DNA from: Amia ocellicauda
Lineage: Eukaryota; Chordata; Actinopteri; Amiiformes; Amiidae
Assembly (NCBI RefSeq): GCF_036373705.1
Contig: NC_089856.1
Coordinates: 3,185,001-3,249,000, forward strand
Length of the DNA stretch: 64,000 nt
Reading direction: 5' to 3'
Shown: positions 50,701 to 61,722 of the stretch, piece by piece
Layout of the letters: each line of letters opens with the position of its first letter
Position numbering within the stretch: the stretch's first letter is position 1
The notes under the pieces: generated by a model
What the model was told of the DNA's origin: nothing
The model's database searches: none
Seen by the model: only the letters and a program-made list of their open reading frames with translations
Translations under genes and position numbers: made by a program

Positions 50701-51319
50701 ATGGACACAATGCTGACTATTGCCACACATATGTCAAATCATGCCACCTCTCTCTACACATGTGTTAGACTGCATTACAACGTGCACTAGTTTGTAAATT
50801 AAAAGTAATTGGATTTTACAGCAGTGATGTCAAACTTGAATAAATAACTTGTTTTAGGCAATCAATTGCAGATCTGCACACCCCGACCTGTGCTCTAGAT
50901 ATACACACTGTGATGTGTCAGGTCCACTTCCATTTATTCTAGTTGATTTAACTTCGCAGCAGCCCATGTCAATAGCCCACTCTACCCACAATGCACCTCG
51001 TTCGCCACCATGAACCGAGTCTCCTACTGGGCTCACTGGTTCGGGTGACCCGACCCGAGGACCCGGTCTCAGCGCGGAAAGGCTGCACAGGAGCGGAGGA
51101 AGAGAAAGGGAAAGCCGTATCGTGACAGGGCACAGGCGGCCAGGCTGGCCCATGCAGCCCCCCGGCCCCCGCTTACCTGCAGGTGGTTTTGCCCACGCCG
51201 CCTTTGCCCCCCACGAAAATCCATTTGAGCGACTTCTGCTCGATGATGTTTTTCAATGTCGGCTCCAGCGGCTCCACATCAGGCGCATCTTCATACTCTT
51301 CTTCTACTGAGGCTGCCAT
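47777..51319 (-). CDS. get3: GET3 (ASNA1/TRC40), tail-anchored protein targeting ATPase
   Basis: GET3 is a cytosolic homodimeric ATPase that captures C-terminal membrane anchors and delivers them to the WRB-CAML receptor at the ER. Seven coding exons in minus-strand order: 51177-51319, 49770-49917, 49494-49642, 49074-49224, 48867-48974, 48022-48219, 47777-47905. They give 341 codons against 348 in human; the difference is at the N-terminus. The deviant Walker [11 protein letters not shown] is at 37-46 with signature lysine K39. Switch I STDPAHN carries the catalytic D68. The zinc-binding CxxC that holds the dimer is C283 and C286. All are intact. The ATG at 51319 has A at -3 and G at +4. TRIR is divergent upstream. 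Confidence 0.98.
49393..49406 (-). promoter_or_regulatory. CTCF-like motif in GET3 intron 3
   Basis: The reverse complement reads CCACTAGATGGCGA, matching the CTCF core at all but the last position. It is one of only two such sites I noticed in the window. Confidence 0.35.
49643..49670 (-). repeat. get3: (GT)n tract forming the acceptor of GET3 exon 3
   Basis: On the transcribed strand about 12 TG units end in TAG, immediately followed by exon 3 (GAGATCGACCCC). The usual pyrimidine tract is missing and the repeat takes its place. Confidence 0.85.
49918..51176. other. get3: GET3 intron 1
   Basis: The largest GET3 intron, about 1.26 kb. It contains AT-rich sequence without a recognisable embedded gene. 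Short open frames on the plus strand (such as 49795-50253) are shadows of exon 2 and intron. Confidence 0.7.
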
Positions 51320-52997
51320 CTTGAAAACCGGGTCAGGCTGGCGGCCGTACCAAGGCTTATACGTGCGGAGGGGTGCGAGCTGGGCCAGCGGGAGTAGGGC
51401 GCCATTTTGGCTCAAACTTGAAGCCAGCGCTGTTGAGAACACGTCGCCCTGGCTGGAGCCAACATGGCGAGGGAAGTTGCCTATAGTTTACGTCATGGTT
51501 CATACCAACTTGTCCAAAAAGGGGAGAATAGGTGGGAATATTCCAGAAGATGGCATACAGCGCTTGGTTATTTTGTGATATTAGCAACATTCAGCATACA
51601 CTACAGTGATAACAATACAGTATTTATATTTGTTGTACTTTAAAATCGTGCATTTTGTGCCACTTAATGAAACGCATTTCAGTTTAACAGATTCACCTGT
51701 GCCATAAATGTAATGTTTTGTGTTTCCATTTCCCCTGTTCGTTCGCTTTTTAATATTAATACAGTTTTGTTAACATGTTTGTCTCTCGGGTAAACAAACG
51801 TTTAACTCACACACTCCCTGTAACCTCGAAAGCAGATCTTAAATCAATCAATCAACCAATTTGTATAGCGCCCTTCTCAGGGGCAGAATGAATTATTTGA
51901 CAGAAAACGTTTTAATGTTGAATAATAATGCGGGTGGAATGAAACAAGTGCAGTTTACGTGTATAACGATATAGTATAAATCCATATACAGAATTGGATG
52001 TATGTAATTTTATAAATGTTATATGCTTATATATACACATGCAGGTTTATAACTGGATCAAAATACGATATATGGAAAGGGTTGCTACTGTTTTAAATGT
52101 GCATATGTTTTTATATTTTACCTTCTTGGTTCACACAATCAAAGCACAATATAATTTCTGATTTGAGACACACTTTCTTCTGCTCCCTTAATTACAGTCA
52201 CCGTCATTCATTACGCTGCTTCCGCCTCCCTGTGTTACGCCTCCTCTGATTGGCTGTCTCCTCAGCCGCTGAGGACGTCACTGACGCGCCTGTAAAAGCA
52301 GGAAACAATGCGACGGAAGCGGAAGTGACCCGCACGCCGCGTCATCAGCATAAGCGGAAGCTGAAAGGCCCTGAAAAGGGACCTGCGTGGCCGCCATTGT
52401 GGCTCTGGACGTGCTATTGTCCCGCACCGTTGCATCGGTTTGACGCTGGAGCCACAATGTCGTCCGTTTCGCCGTGAACTTTGCAAACCCCGTGCAACGC
52501 CGCGCTTCGGGGAATTACTGAAATCCAAGATGGCCGACGGCAGCAGAAAGGAGAAAAACTTCTAGAAGAAAAAAAAAACCTACAACAAAATTCATGAAAT
52601 ATTCACCGGAGGAAGACGCAGAGCCGGTGCGCGGTTGTGGGGATACGAGTGCGATTGACCGGGGCAGAGGGAGCGGGGCGCCGCGGACACTTGTACTGCA
52701 GGTTTAACGTGTCGATGCGGAGATAGAGCTGCATTTGCGTACGTCCGTTCGGGATCCGTCGAGGTTTTTGCAGCCCCCCAGGTGTGAGAGCTGCACCGGG
52801 GCACCCCGACATACTGCGCCCGCTGAGCTCGTTATATGTGCGTCGCCAGGCTGAACTACGTGCCTAATTATATGGTGGCTCCCGGAACACGCCACGGAGC
52901 TGAGATCGTGCAAACACACCTCGTCTCACACCGGCGCAGGCATCTCAGCCCCCGGCCACGCCAGGACGACGGACTGGCGACGTTGATGACCATAACA
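51320..52997. promoter_or_regulatory. Divergent GET3 / TRIR promoter region
   Basis: The two start codons face away from each other across about 1.7 kb. The GET3-proximal part has a GCCATTTTGG YY1-type element at 51402-51411. The TRIR-proximal part at 52200-52540 is CpG-rich. It holds an inverted CCAAT box at 52249-52253, four GGAAG ETS cores (52219 inverted, 52315, 52321, 52356) and an AAGATGGCC YY1-type site at 52527-52535. There is no TATA box in a fitting place. AT-rich sequence at 51600-52150 separates the two halves, so there may be two promoters. Confidence 0.6.
51842..51887 (-). repeat. Inverted L2-type retrotransposon tail
   Basis: AATCAATCAATCAACC followed by AATTTGTATAGCGCC is the reverse complement of the GCGCTATACAAAT...TTGA tail seen at 4344. 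Confidence 0.6.
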
Positions 52998-54294
52998 ATG
53001 GACCCACACCGGAGCAGCAGTGGCAAAAGCAGCCAAAGCAGCAGCAGCAGCCGCCACCACCAGCACCGCCACAGCAGCAGCAGCGACTCGGCCACCTCGA
53101 ACAGCCCCGGCTCCCCCGCCAGCCCCAGCGTCGGCGCGGCGTCGGGGGCCAACGTGTTCGCCAACGACGGCAGCTTTTTGGAGATGTTTAAGAAGAAGAT
53201 GGAGGAGGAGAAGCGGAGGAAAGAGATGGAGGGAGGCCGCAGCGAGCAGAGGACGGCGCAGGACGGGCCGCCGGCGCAGGAGAAGAAGCCCGTTAGCGTG
53301 ACCAGCATTGTAAGGGGGTTTGGTAGTTCATCCCGGCCAGGCCAGGCAGCAGCCTGAGAGTTTGCTTACACGGGGGTTAATAGCAGCTCGTAAGACTTGA
53401 TCCAGTGCTAGCGTGATTGCATTTATGTGTGCACACATGCAAAAATACAAAGAAGCGACACCAAAGACTGTTTATTGTCCAGCTGTTACATTATTAGCTA
53501 CCTGTATCTCACCTGGGTTTGCTTTCTACCCTCGGTGAGCTTTTCTTGGGTGACTGTTATGTAATAACGCACGTACACAAAGAAAGGGAAAATGCCAAGT
53601 CGGAGCTCATTTGCAATACGAAGTGTATCCAGTTACTTAATGTAACGGTGATGGTCGATACTGCCTTCTTTGTAAGCGTTTCCACCCCCTCCCGTAACGC
53701 CTCAGTGCTTATGAAAGCGCAAATAGACCCGAGGGGGCAGCGATTGGCGTGCAAGGTGTGGTTGCTCAGGTCTTAACTGTAGGCTCCCCTGACACGTAGT
53801 GGCCATCATGGCCGTGGTCCCCCCGAAGGGCCCGTGTAACGGTTACAGTCTTGTGTCCCTTAACCCAGGTGGGCAAGCGGAGAGGTGGAGCCAAGCTAGC
53901 CCTCAAGACCGGAATGGTAGCCAAGAAGCAAAAGCTGGAGACTGAGGTTAGTCGACTTCATGTTGTTGTGGTTTATTAGTATGGAAACTACAAAAATGTG
54001 ACCAATTGTGGGTTCACATGTAGGCATTTGGGCACCTAAAAGAAAAATAAGTACAGATTTCATCCGATTCCAGGCATGTGTGCGTGGATTCATTTTTTGA
54101 AGCCGTGCTACAGTGGAGGTGACTTCAGTCTGTTTAAAGCTGTAAAGTTTTGTTTTTAAAGGCGTTCTCTTTCTTTTGTCTTCCAGATTGACACAACTAA
54201 AGGAGACGCTTGGACTAAATACATGGCAGAGGTCAAAAAATACAAAGCCCACCAGTGTGGCGACGACGACAAAACTAGACCTCTGGTCAAATAA
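52998..54294 (+). CDS. trir: TRIR (C19orf43), telomerase RNA-interacting RNase-like protein
   Basis: TRIR is a small, basic, mostly disordered nuclear protein reported in mammals as an exoribonuclease that acts on telomerase RNA. Three coding exons at 52998-53309, 53869-53946 and 54187-54294 give 165 codons, near the human length of about 176. The conserved parts are NVFANDGSFLEMFKKKMEEE near 51-70, VGKRRGGAKLALKTGMVAKK starting at the exon 2 boundary, and the C-terminus KYMAEVKKYKAHQCGDDDKT followed by RPLVK. The N-terminal 45 residues are a Ser/His/Arg tract coded by AGC/CAG/CCA repeats and do not match human. I chose the ATG at 52998 for its strong context (A at -3, G at +4). In-frame ATGs at 52986 and 52836 are alternatives with weaker context and non-conserved sequence. 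Confidence 0.93.
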
Positions 54295-57200
54295 ACTCTG
54301 GGCCCCTCTTACCACCCCGCCCCCGTCTCTCTCCAGGACAGCTCGATCGACCCCCCAACACCCCCCCCCGGCCCGTACGCGACCACAGTCTGGACGCTGC
54401 CCCCTGGGGGTGACGCCACCCTGTGTGTCCCAAACGCTGCCTGCCATGAAATACGTGTGCGTTTCAGTGATGGATCCCAGGGTTTGGGTGTGTGAATGCA
54501 TTTTTTTTAATTTTAGTACGTGTAAATGCAACTTCGCATTCTTTGTGGGGAAAACTGTAGTTGGATGTGTAGTAAATTCTTTGCCTTTTTATTTTAATTT
54601 TGTTGTATTTTGCTTCTGTGCTTTTTTTTCCTCCACTGATGGGTAAGCCTTGCCTTGTAACATTATTAATGTAATTGGGTTTGCTCCTCTGAGTTTAAAC
54701 TTGCCTGTTGCTCCGTTATATTATTATTAAGTGTAATCTGAATCCTTGTGGAGTAAAACCTACTGTTATACCATTCACTCCGCTCTCCCTTGTGCTTTGT
54801 CTCTCAGATGTGTGAGTCAGTGGGCAGTGTGATGTCACAGTGCCACGGTGTGACGTTTGTTTACTGGGGTAAGAAGGGTGTTTGTTAGGTGTCAGTGCCT
54901 ACTGCTATCAATTCATACTGTAATATCTCAACCCCTCCCCCCGTTTCCAGTTTCCCGAATAATGTGATTCTTTAAAAAGTGATCGCAGACAGTATCAGAA
55001 AGCAAACCTCGCCAGTGTGAGTGCGGAGATGTGTGTTGAGTGAGCATCTGGAGTATAAAGCAGACATCTTGTGCAGTTGCCGTTTCAAGCTGCACCCAAG
55101 TCATTGGGATAATTGTGAGTCAGCCATCTGTTCCCTGTTCTCAAATGCCCTTCTAGTTTCAAGGCGCGGACTAAAGTGCATTGATCTCTAACACAGCGTC
55201 GTTCTTATCCAGCTGGACGATGCTATAATGCAGTTTTCACTGACCTTGACTCGCCCCTGCCCTTACGTGCTGTCTGTTATTTAAAACCTCCTCAGTCTGC
55301 TTGTTCAGTACTAGAGCGGTGACCTTGGATATTATGCTTTAGTGTGTCTTTAAACCTAAGCTGGAAGAGCTCCGAAGCCAGTTTTTCTGGCTCTGCACCA
55401 CAGACAAGTCTATTCTAAGCAACAAATGGGGGCGTTTGTGATGACATGTGAGAGGAAACACTGGGATCTTCAAAGGTAACAAGGTCATTATGAGGAGTAG
55501 TAGTAGTTGTAAAATTGCATGTTTGTTATTTGTAAAATCCAAAAGCTGCTTTTGCAAGTGTTCTGGTTAATTTAATTCTGCAATATACATATTGTAGATA
55601 CACATACTCATTGGCACTTCAGTTCACACTCTCCACCTCAAAGTCTCCTGCCAAATGCCAGTTTGGCAGCCACAGACTCTCGGCACAGGCCAGAGCAGAA
55701 GTGACATCACCCGAGTCAGACCCTATGACTCGGCACTGGCTTGAAATCACCACCCTCGTGCTAGACGCGTCTGCACACTCGTTTTCACTACGCAGACTCC
55801 TCCACTGCAGCTGCACTGAGAGTGTGTCGGCAAAGGAACAAGTCACTTTCAGACAAAAGGAGACGGATGGCGCTTTTCATTGCATAATACTATTTTTAAT
55901 TAAATATACCAATACAATCTGTGAAGATTACAGTCTACATCAAGCTTTCTTCCATTTCCTTTTACACACGGAAAGTCGCAGATGTTCACAGACGCAATTA
56001 TCCCCACCCCCAATTTCCGCGACCTCACTTCCCCATGCCGCCTCACTTCACCAGCACGACCTCTTCTGGAAGAAGGATTGTGGAAAGACGAGGGGAAGAA
56101 GTCTACCAAGATGTAAGCTCCTAAAACTGTAGCGCAGGTTTGATCAGAATGGAACTAATGCACAATGTGATGATTGTGGGGGGAGAGAGGAAGGAAATCA
56201 CCGGTGGACGCGATTCGTATCGAGTCCCTGTGGAATCACAGGACTGTTCCCCGCAGGACTATCACGAGGCTTCTGTCTGCCCCGGGACCACGGTGTCGCA
56301 AGGCCGTGATACATTCTGGGCAGCGGTGGATGAGAAACCGAGGCTCGTGAGCAGCGGCTGCTCACACCGCAACACACACGGCATCGGGAGCGATCCGTGA
56401 GAAACGCGTGGCTGATCTGCCATCCTCCCTGCGCCCCCTGACGTTCAGAGCTTCGAAACACGTCTTAAACAAGCAGACCGAACGTGGCAAAACGAGAAAA
56501 TAAAAAGGGCCAGCGACACGCAGTAGAAATTCTGCACACGCACAAATATGCACAGCCATGTTCAACAGACTACAGCATGACATTGTTCAACCAATAATTT
56601 GGCTTCTGGACTTCATAATGTGGCAAATTTGTTTTGCTTTAACTAAAAGCCTTTTCATTCCCGAACAAGAAAACAAAAAAAAATCCAAACAATTAAAAAT
56701 AATAATAATAATAATGACTTGTCTCAGCCAAACAAAATGAAAGGACTCGTGGAAACGGCACAGTTCACCGCATGATCTCCACTTGCAACTAAAATAATAT
56801 CAACAAATAATAATGATTAAAATAATAACACACTATGGTTTCCTCAAACATTGTACCCTTTTCACCTCGGGACCTTTTCAGAAAGACAGGTTTCCGTGTG
56901 TGCATCAGGTCGGACTGACGCCGGTCGACGTGCTTCGGCTTTAGCGAACGTGACCGTCCAATCAGGGAGCCTACATTCAACTTCCTTTGAAGTTGGGAGT
57001 CCAGCTGGAATAATCGATTCAGTTCCTCTAATAGACTGTGAGAACAAACAGTAAGAGAAGTACAATACAATAATACAAAAAAAAAGCTGGTCATTCCTAA
57101 GCAGCCTAGATTCAGAGCTTATTGTTTTCGTTCTTTTTAATATTGCAGAAGGGAATAAACAATGCAGACCCTTATAAATACAGGATTATAAAAAATGCAT

Positions 57201-58822
57201 TCTTAGGTCTCACTTTTGTGTCACACTGACTGTCTGGACTCCTACAGTCTTACAGATGTGGACAGGAAACAGAGGCCGAGAATAACACAGGGCACTAAGG
57301 CAGGCAAAGATCAAATCTCTCAAGAACTGATTCACACAGTCCAATATCGATCAAGGGAACGGAACAGCCGACAAGTGTGAAGGTGTACAACGTTTGGAGA
57401 TCGCTAGGTCTCGATTGCTTCGAAAACAACAGAAAAAAAAAAACAAATCCCAACACCACAAAACACGATCTCAGCGTAGTCCACACTACGAAAGACCGAC
57501 TTCAACGCAAAAGCTTCATGGGTGATGTTTGGGACACGTGACCAAACGACAACAAGACAAAAAAAACAAACAAACACACAAACGACTGAAAGACTAATTA
57601 TTATGACTACCCCCCTCTCTCAAAGAAGGAAACAAAATAATACTAATTTAAAGAGGATCACTTTGGTGGTGCACTCTATCAGAGTTTAACGCAGAGCAAG
57701 AACAAACAAACAAACAAAAACAAAACACACGACAGCTGTGGGGGCTCTTCAGCAGCCCTGCTCTGGAACCCCAGGCAGCATTCTCAAAGTGCATTCCGGC
57801 AGGCGATTGTGTGCAACAGGAGACCCCCCCCCACCCGTCCCCCATCCTCCCGTCCCCCATCCTCCCGTCCCCCGACTCCGTTAAGATTGCGATTGCCAAG
57901 GGGGTCTCGGCCCTCGGGACTACGGGGCAGAGCTCGGCCGCAGCGTTGGGCGATCGTCTCAGGAGGTGTCAGTGTTTCAGACCAGAAGGTCGCCTTTGCT
58001 CTAGCAGAGTGAATATTTTCGTGTAACTAGGTTTCTCGGGGCTAAATTTGCTCCCCGGTTTCTGATTGATCTGGTGGCTCTGTTCATTTACTGCCGAGCC
58101 ACCACGTGCGCGATTCCAGCAGGAGAGAAAGCAGCCATGCAGCGGCGACGTCACCGTAAATAAAATGGTGAAGGTTTCCACCGGAGTGGTTTATTCTGTG
58201 CCGGCGTGGGTACGGGGTACGACCTCGCACTCTTGTTCCAGTCAGAGCCCGTGGGTGAGGTTGCGATGCCTACGGCTACACTGGTGTTCGGCTCATGATT
58301 GCAGCAGACTCCGGCGGCGCAGTGAGAAGAGTCACCAGTCTTCTTACCTGGACACCACAAGTCCTAATTAACCAACGATTGCTGAGCTCATGGTGTAAAG
58401 CGGAGGGCTGGGGCTGGGCGTATCGGGAGCCCGTATGTGCAGAGTGTTGGGTTTCTGTTATAACGGGTGTTCTAGGTGTCTACCCAGCATTCCCCGGGGC
58501 CCTCCGAGAGACCGCGTGCCTCCCGCCTCCCACCGAGCAGCGGACCCCACGGCCTCCTCTCCCCTCTGTAACCCGTCCTCTGTGATGGTGAAGCTCCCAG
58601 CTGAAGCTCAAAGCGCTAACGGCCTAAAGACACTGCGAAACGGACTGCAAACACAAAAATAAAACACAGAACGCAGGACGACAACGTCTGCTCAGGCGTG
58701 GCGTTGAGCGCTGTGGACCCCCCAGGTGGGACACGGGGGTGGAGGGAGGGACGCCCCGGCGCAGCAGGATTCCCCCGGTGAAGGGCTGCACCCCCTCCCT
58801 CGTCCGGGGGCGGCGCCGGGGC
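54295..58822. other. TRIR 3'UTR and probable RNF11-like 3'UTR, no further gene seen
   Basis: The two genes converge here. On the plus strand T-rich sequence follows the TRIR stop to about 54760. On the minus strand the RNF11-like stop is followed by a long stretch without coding; RNF11 transcripts in other vertebrates have long 3'UTRs. A minus-strand AATAAA lies at 58195-58190. Short ATA repeats occur at 56699-56716. The open frame at 55611-56132 has no recognisable domain and I do not call it. Confidence 0.4.
58190..58195 (-). terminator. Candidate polyadenylation signal of the RNF11-like gene
   Basis: AATAAA on the minus strand about 630 bp beyond the stop codon. A longer 3'UTR isoform ending further left is also possible. 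Confidence 0.35.
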
Positions 58823-59828
58823 TCAGTTAGTCTCGTAGGAGGAGAGCAGCGCCGCGTCCACTGGCTCCATGCAGGAGGGGCAGGTGAACGACCTCATCAG
58901 CCAGTTGTCGATGCAGTCCACGTGGTAGATGTGCAGGCAGGGCAGGAACCGGATGGGGTCTCCGTACTCAAAGTCCATCATGCAGATCACACACCTGGGC
59001 AGGAGAGGGACAAGGACACGGGCTCAGCCGGTGCACAGAGGTTGAGACGCCACTCAGTACCTACTACACTGAGGGTGATCCTAGGCCCCCTTTACTACGA
59101 GAGCAGTGATATAGAGCATGTAGCTTCTCCTCTGATCTATTATTATAGCAGTAGTAATACTTTAGCTGATGCCTTTAAGCTTAAACCTGCTGTGACTTAC
59201 TCCTTGACCTTCTTGTCGGAGGGCTCGGAGCCGGGGTCAAAAATGCCCTTGGGCAGGTGCTGGATGAGGCCGATCCTCTGGGCGATGCGGATCTGCTCCT
59301 CCTCCGTCAGCTGGGTGGCCAGGCGGGGCTGGCTGGGCGTGGGGTGGTATACCGGCACCTGGACGTGCTCCTACAGATCGACCCACGTGGCATACGGGTG
59401 CACACATGCAGTAATACACACAAAGGAAAGACAACAGCACACACCACCATACAGCCACAGTTGCATAAACACACAGAGCAAGCGAGGGTCAGACAAACAC
59501 GGGAAGACAGAGAGAGAGAGAGAGATACAGGAAAATATTATTCTCTATTTTGAACCGTTTCACAGACTAACAAACTATGCTGCGCACCAAGGCTACGCTT
59601 GTCAGTTCAGAACATTTTGGGCCCCAATGTCTCTTCATTTAATGTCAATTTGTCTGTGCTCAGGGTTTATTTTGCTTTGTTTTTTTTTTTTTTTTTGACC
59701 TGGTGGCCGGTGGCAGTGTTAAAAGGCATTTTTTTCATTTCTATTCAAATCATACACTTGAAAAAAATTGGATAGCTGATGTTTACCATTAAGAAACAAG
59801 AGAACAATTATAATAATAATAATAATAA

Positions 59829-59862
<34 letters not shown>

Positions 59863-60902
59863 GCAGCAACACTAATACGTTTTTCTTTCCTTTTTTTTTT
59901 CAGGATGTCTGCACCAGATCGCACCACAGCCAGGTGCTTTAATGACGAAACGCTTGGAAGAAAAATTTAATCCTGGTTTTCCTGACAGAGGACTAAAGTT
60001 AGGAAAATGTGCAAACCCTGCTGGAAAGGGTTTTGCAGCAATTGACTATTTTCTGAATACCTACTTTAGGCAATTCCAGCAGACGATCAATAGGTACCAG
60101 TCAATAATAATCAATAACCCCACTTCCCCCGGGGATTCGTTTTTGTGTATCGACACTACGGCCCTGACCTTGTAATACATCTAATCTGAATTATGTGTCG
60201 TTTTATATCATTGCACAGATTAAGGATGCGACGCAAACACGCGAAATATGCCCTGTGGTCTTAATGTAGCATTTCAATGAAGACAAGTGGTTTAATACAA
60301 CTATGCACGGCAGTGAGTATATCTGATAAAACAGCGATCCGCAGTCACTGGAGAACTGCATATACATAAATAAATGACATCATTGTGGCCACTGTGACAC
60401 ACACGTTAAATTTAATCTCACTTGAATCGTGTGAGCTTCTCCGCCATCTGAACAGAATGACGTCACAACGCTGATTAGATCTTTATGACGTAAGGGATCA
60501 TTTAATCACACAAATATGTAGGAAAATAAACGCCTTGTGGTGGAGCTGTCTAATGCCAAAGAAAAGTCGAAGACGACTACTCCCTAGACCTGGGCAAAAC
60601 GGTGCCACTTCAGCAATCAGTTTATTTACATCCCCAAAATAAACTTTGACTGAGGAACCCGTGCTACTACTGTGTTACTACTAGGCTTACTCATCCCGTC
60701 TCGCTTTTATTTCGCGTCTTGAACGGCCCGGGTGTTGATTTCCTCGCCCGGCTCTACAGCGAATCCCCGGCCTGTATTTGTGTGCGTTTCCCCGCTGCTG
60801 CACCTGATAGGGCGGCGGCGGCTCTCCGGGCAGGCTGGCGCCCTCCGACTCGTTCAGCAGCGACAGATCATCCGCACTCTGCGAGGAGAGGCAGTTCCCC
60901 AT
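58823..60902 (-). CDS. RNF11-like RING-H2 E3 ubiquitin ligase / Nedd4 adaptor
   Basis: RNF11 proteins are membrane-tethered adaptors that recruit Nedd4-family ligases and act with A20 in ubiquitin editing. Three coding exons in minus-strand order, 60804-60902, 59201-59370 and 58823-58994, give 146 codons against 154 in human RNF11. The MGNC start fits N-myristoylation and palmitoylation. A PPPY WW-binding motif lies at 29-32. The RING-H2 ligands C91, C94, C109, H111, H114, C117, C128 and C131 are all present. T127 in RSFT matches the Akt site T135 of human RNF11. The C-terminus SSYETN matches RNF11. The 8-residue shortfall is in the linker after residue 16. I know of no RNF11 gene in the human HOOK2/RAD23A region, so this is probably an ohnolog. 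RAD23A is divergent upstream. Confidence 0.94.
59810..59862 (+). repeat. (ATA)n microsatellite in intron 1 of the RNF11-like gene
   Basis: About 16 ATA units with one interruption. A poly-T run lies about 115 bp to its left at 59680-59696. Confidence 0.9.
60458..60465. promoter_or_regulatory. Perfect CRE palindrome in intron 1 of the RNF11-like gene
   Basis: TGACGTCA lies about 340 bp downstream of the first coding exon. A half-site (TGACG) lies at 60486-60490. CREB/ATF binding is possible. Confidence 0.35.
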
Positions 60903-61722
60903 GGGGCTCGCCGGAGCAAGGTGCCAGCTTCAGTGGAGGGGCGACCAGACGGAAACCTAGCCCCCGCAAGTGGAGCTCGGACTCGGGGCCGGGGAGCCAG
61001 GCAGCTACCGGGAGTCTTCACCCGAGTCACGCCGATCCACGGACAGCGGCACACGCAAGGGGCATGGGCCGCCGGGCTGGACGGGTTCAACGGACTCCGC
61101 TCTGGCCAGAATAAAACAACCGGACTGGGTTTGATGTCTATATGTCCGTCGCGCCCGCTGGCTGGCTTTATGTGAGCGCTCCAGATGCCTCCATCTCCCC
61201 TTTGCTCTGTTTACAAACTGCAGGGCCGGAAGTGCGCCCCTGGGCATTGTGGGAGTTGTAGTTGCGGTCGTAAATGCGGTTTTGGAGTTGAAAACGTTGT
61301 TGTAGTTTTCGGCCGTGCCTGGCTTATTTTACACAAGTGGGATGTATTTAGTCTGTTTATTCACTGATTACTTATTTTAGATACAATCCGTGCGGTGCCG
61401 ATGCTTTTGTGATTAATAATACAGTAGTACAGTCATGATCCGTTTCCTGTGCCGCACACCTCAACCTCCAACCCCAATCACATGACGGGGATAAGGCCGC
61501 CTCGCCGCCCATTGGCCCAGCCCTGCGTGTCGTCACTAAGATGGCGCCGATGAGTTGAGGGCTCATGTACAGATACATGTTTTTTTTCACCTCGGCGTGC
61601 GGTTGGCAGTAGTAATTTGCGCGGAGGCTCGTCCGGACACGGCCAGCCGAGACCCGGAGACCGATCCAACACGCAGGGACAGGCGGCCACTGTGTTAGCG
61701 ACGCGGCCGGACAGGCGCAAGG
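60903..61722. promoter_or_regulatory. Divergent promoter of the RNF11-like gene and RAD23A
   Basis: The two start codons are about 820 bp apart and face away from each other. The RAD23A side has an inverted CCAAT box (ATTGG at 61511-61515) and an AAGATGGCGCC YY1-type element at 61538-61548, about 180 bp before the ATG. A GGGCATTGTGGGAGTTGTAGT block at 61242-61262 resembles the ACTACAATTCCC (ZNF143-type) element of housekeeping promoters. Confidence 0.55.

Noticed and set aside
58739-59698. 319-codon open frame on the plus strand
   Set aside because: It runs antisense through two exons and an intron of the RNF11-like gene, whose minus-strand exons are certain.
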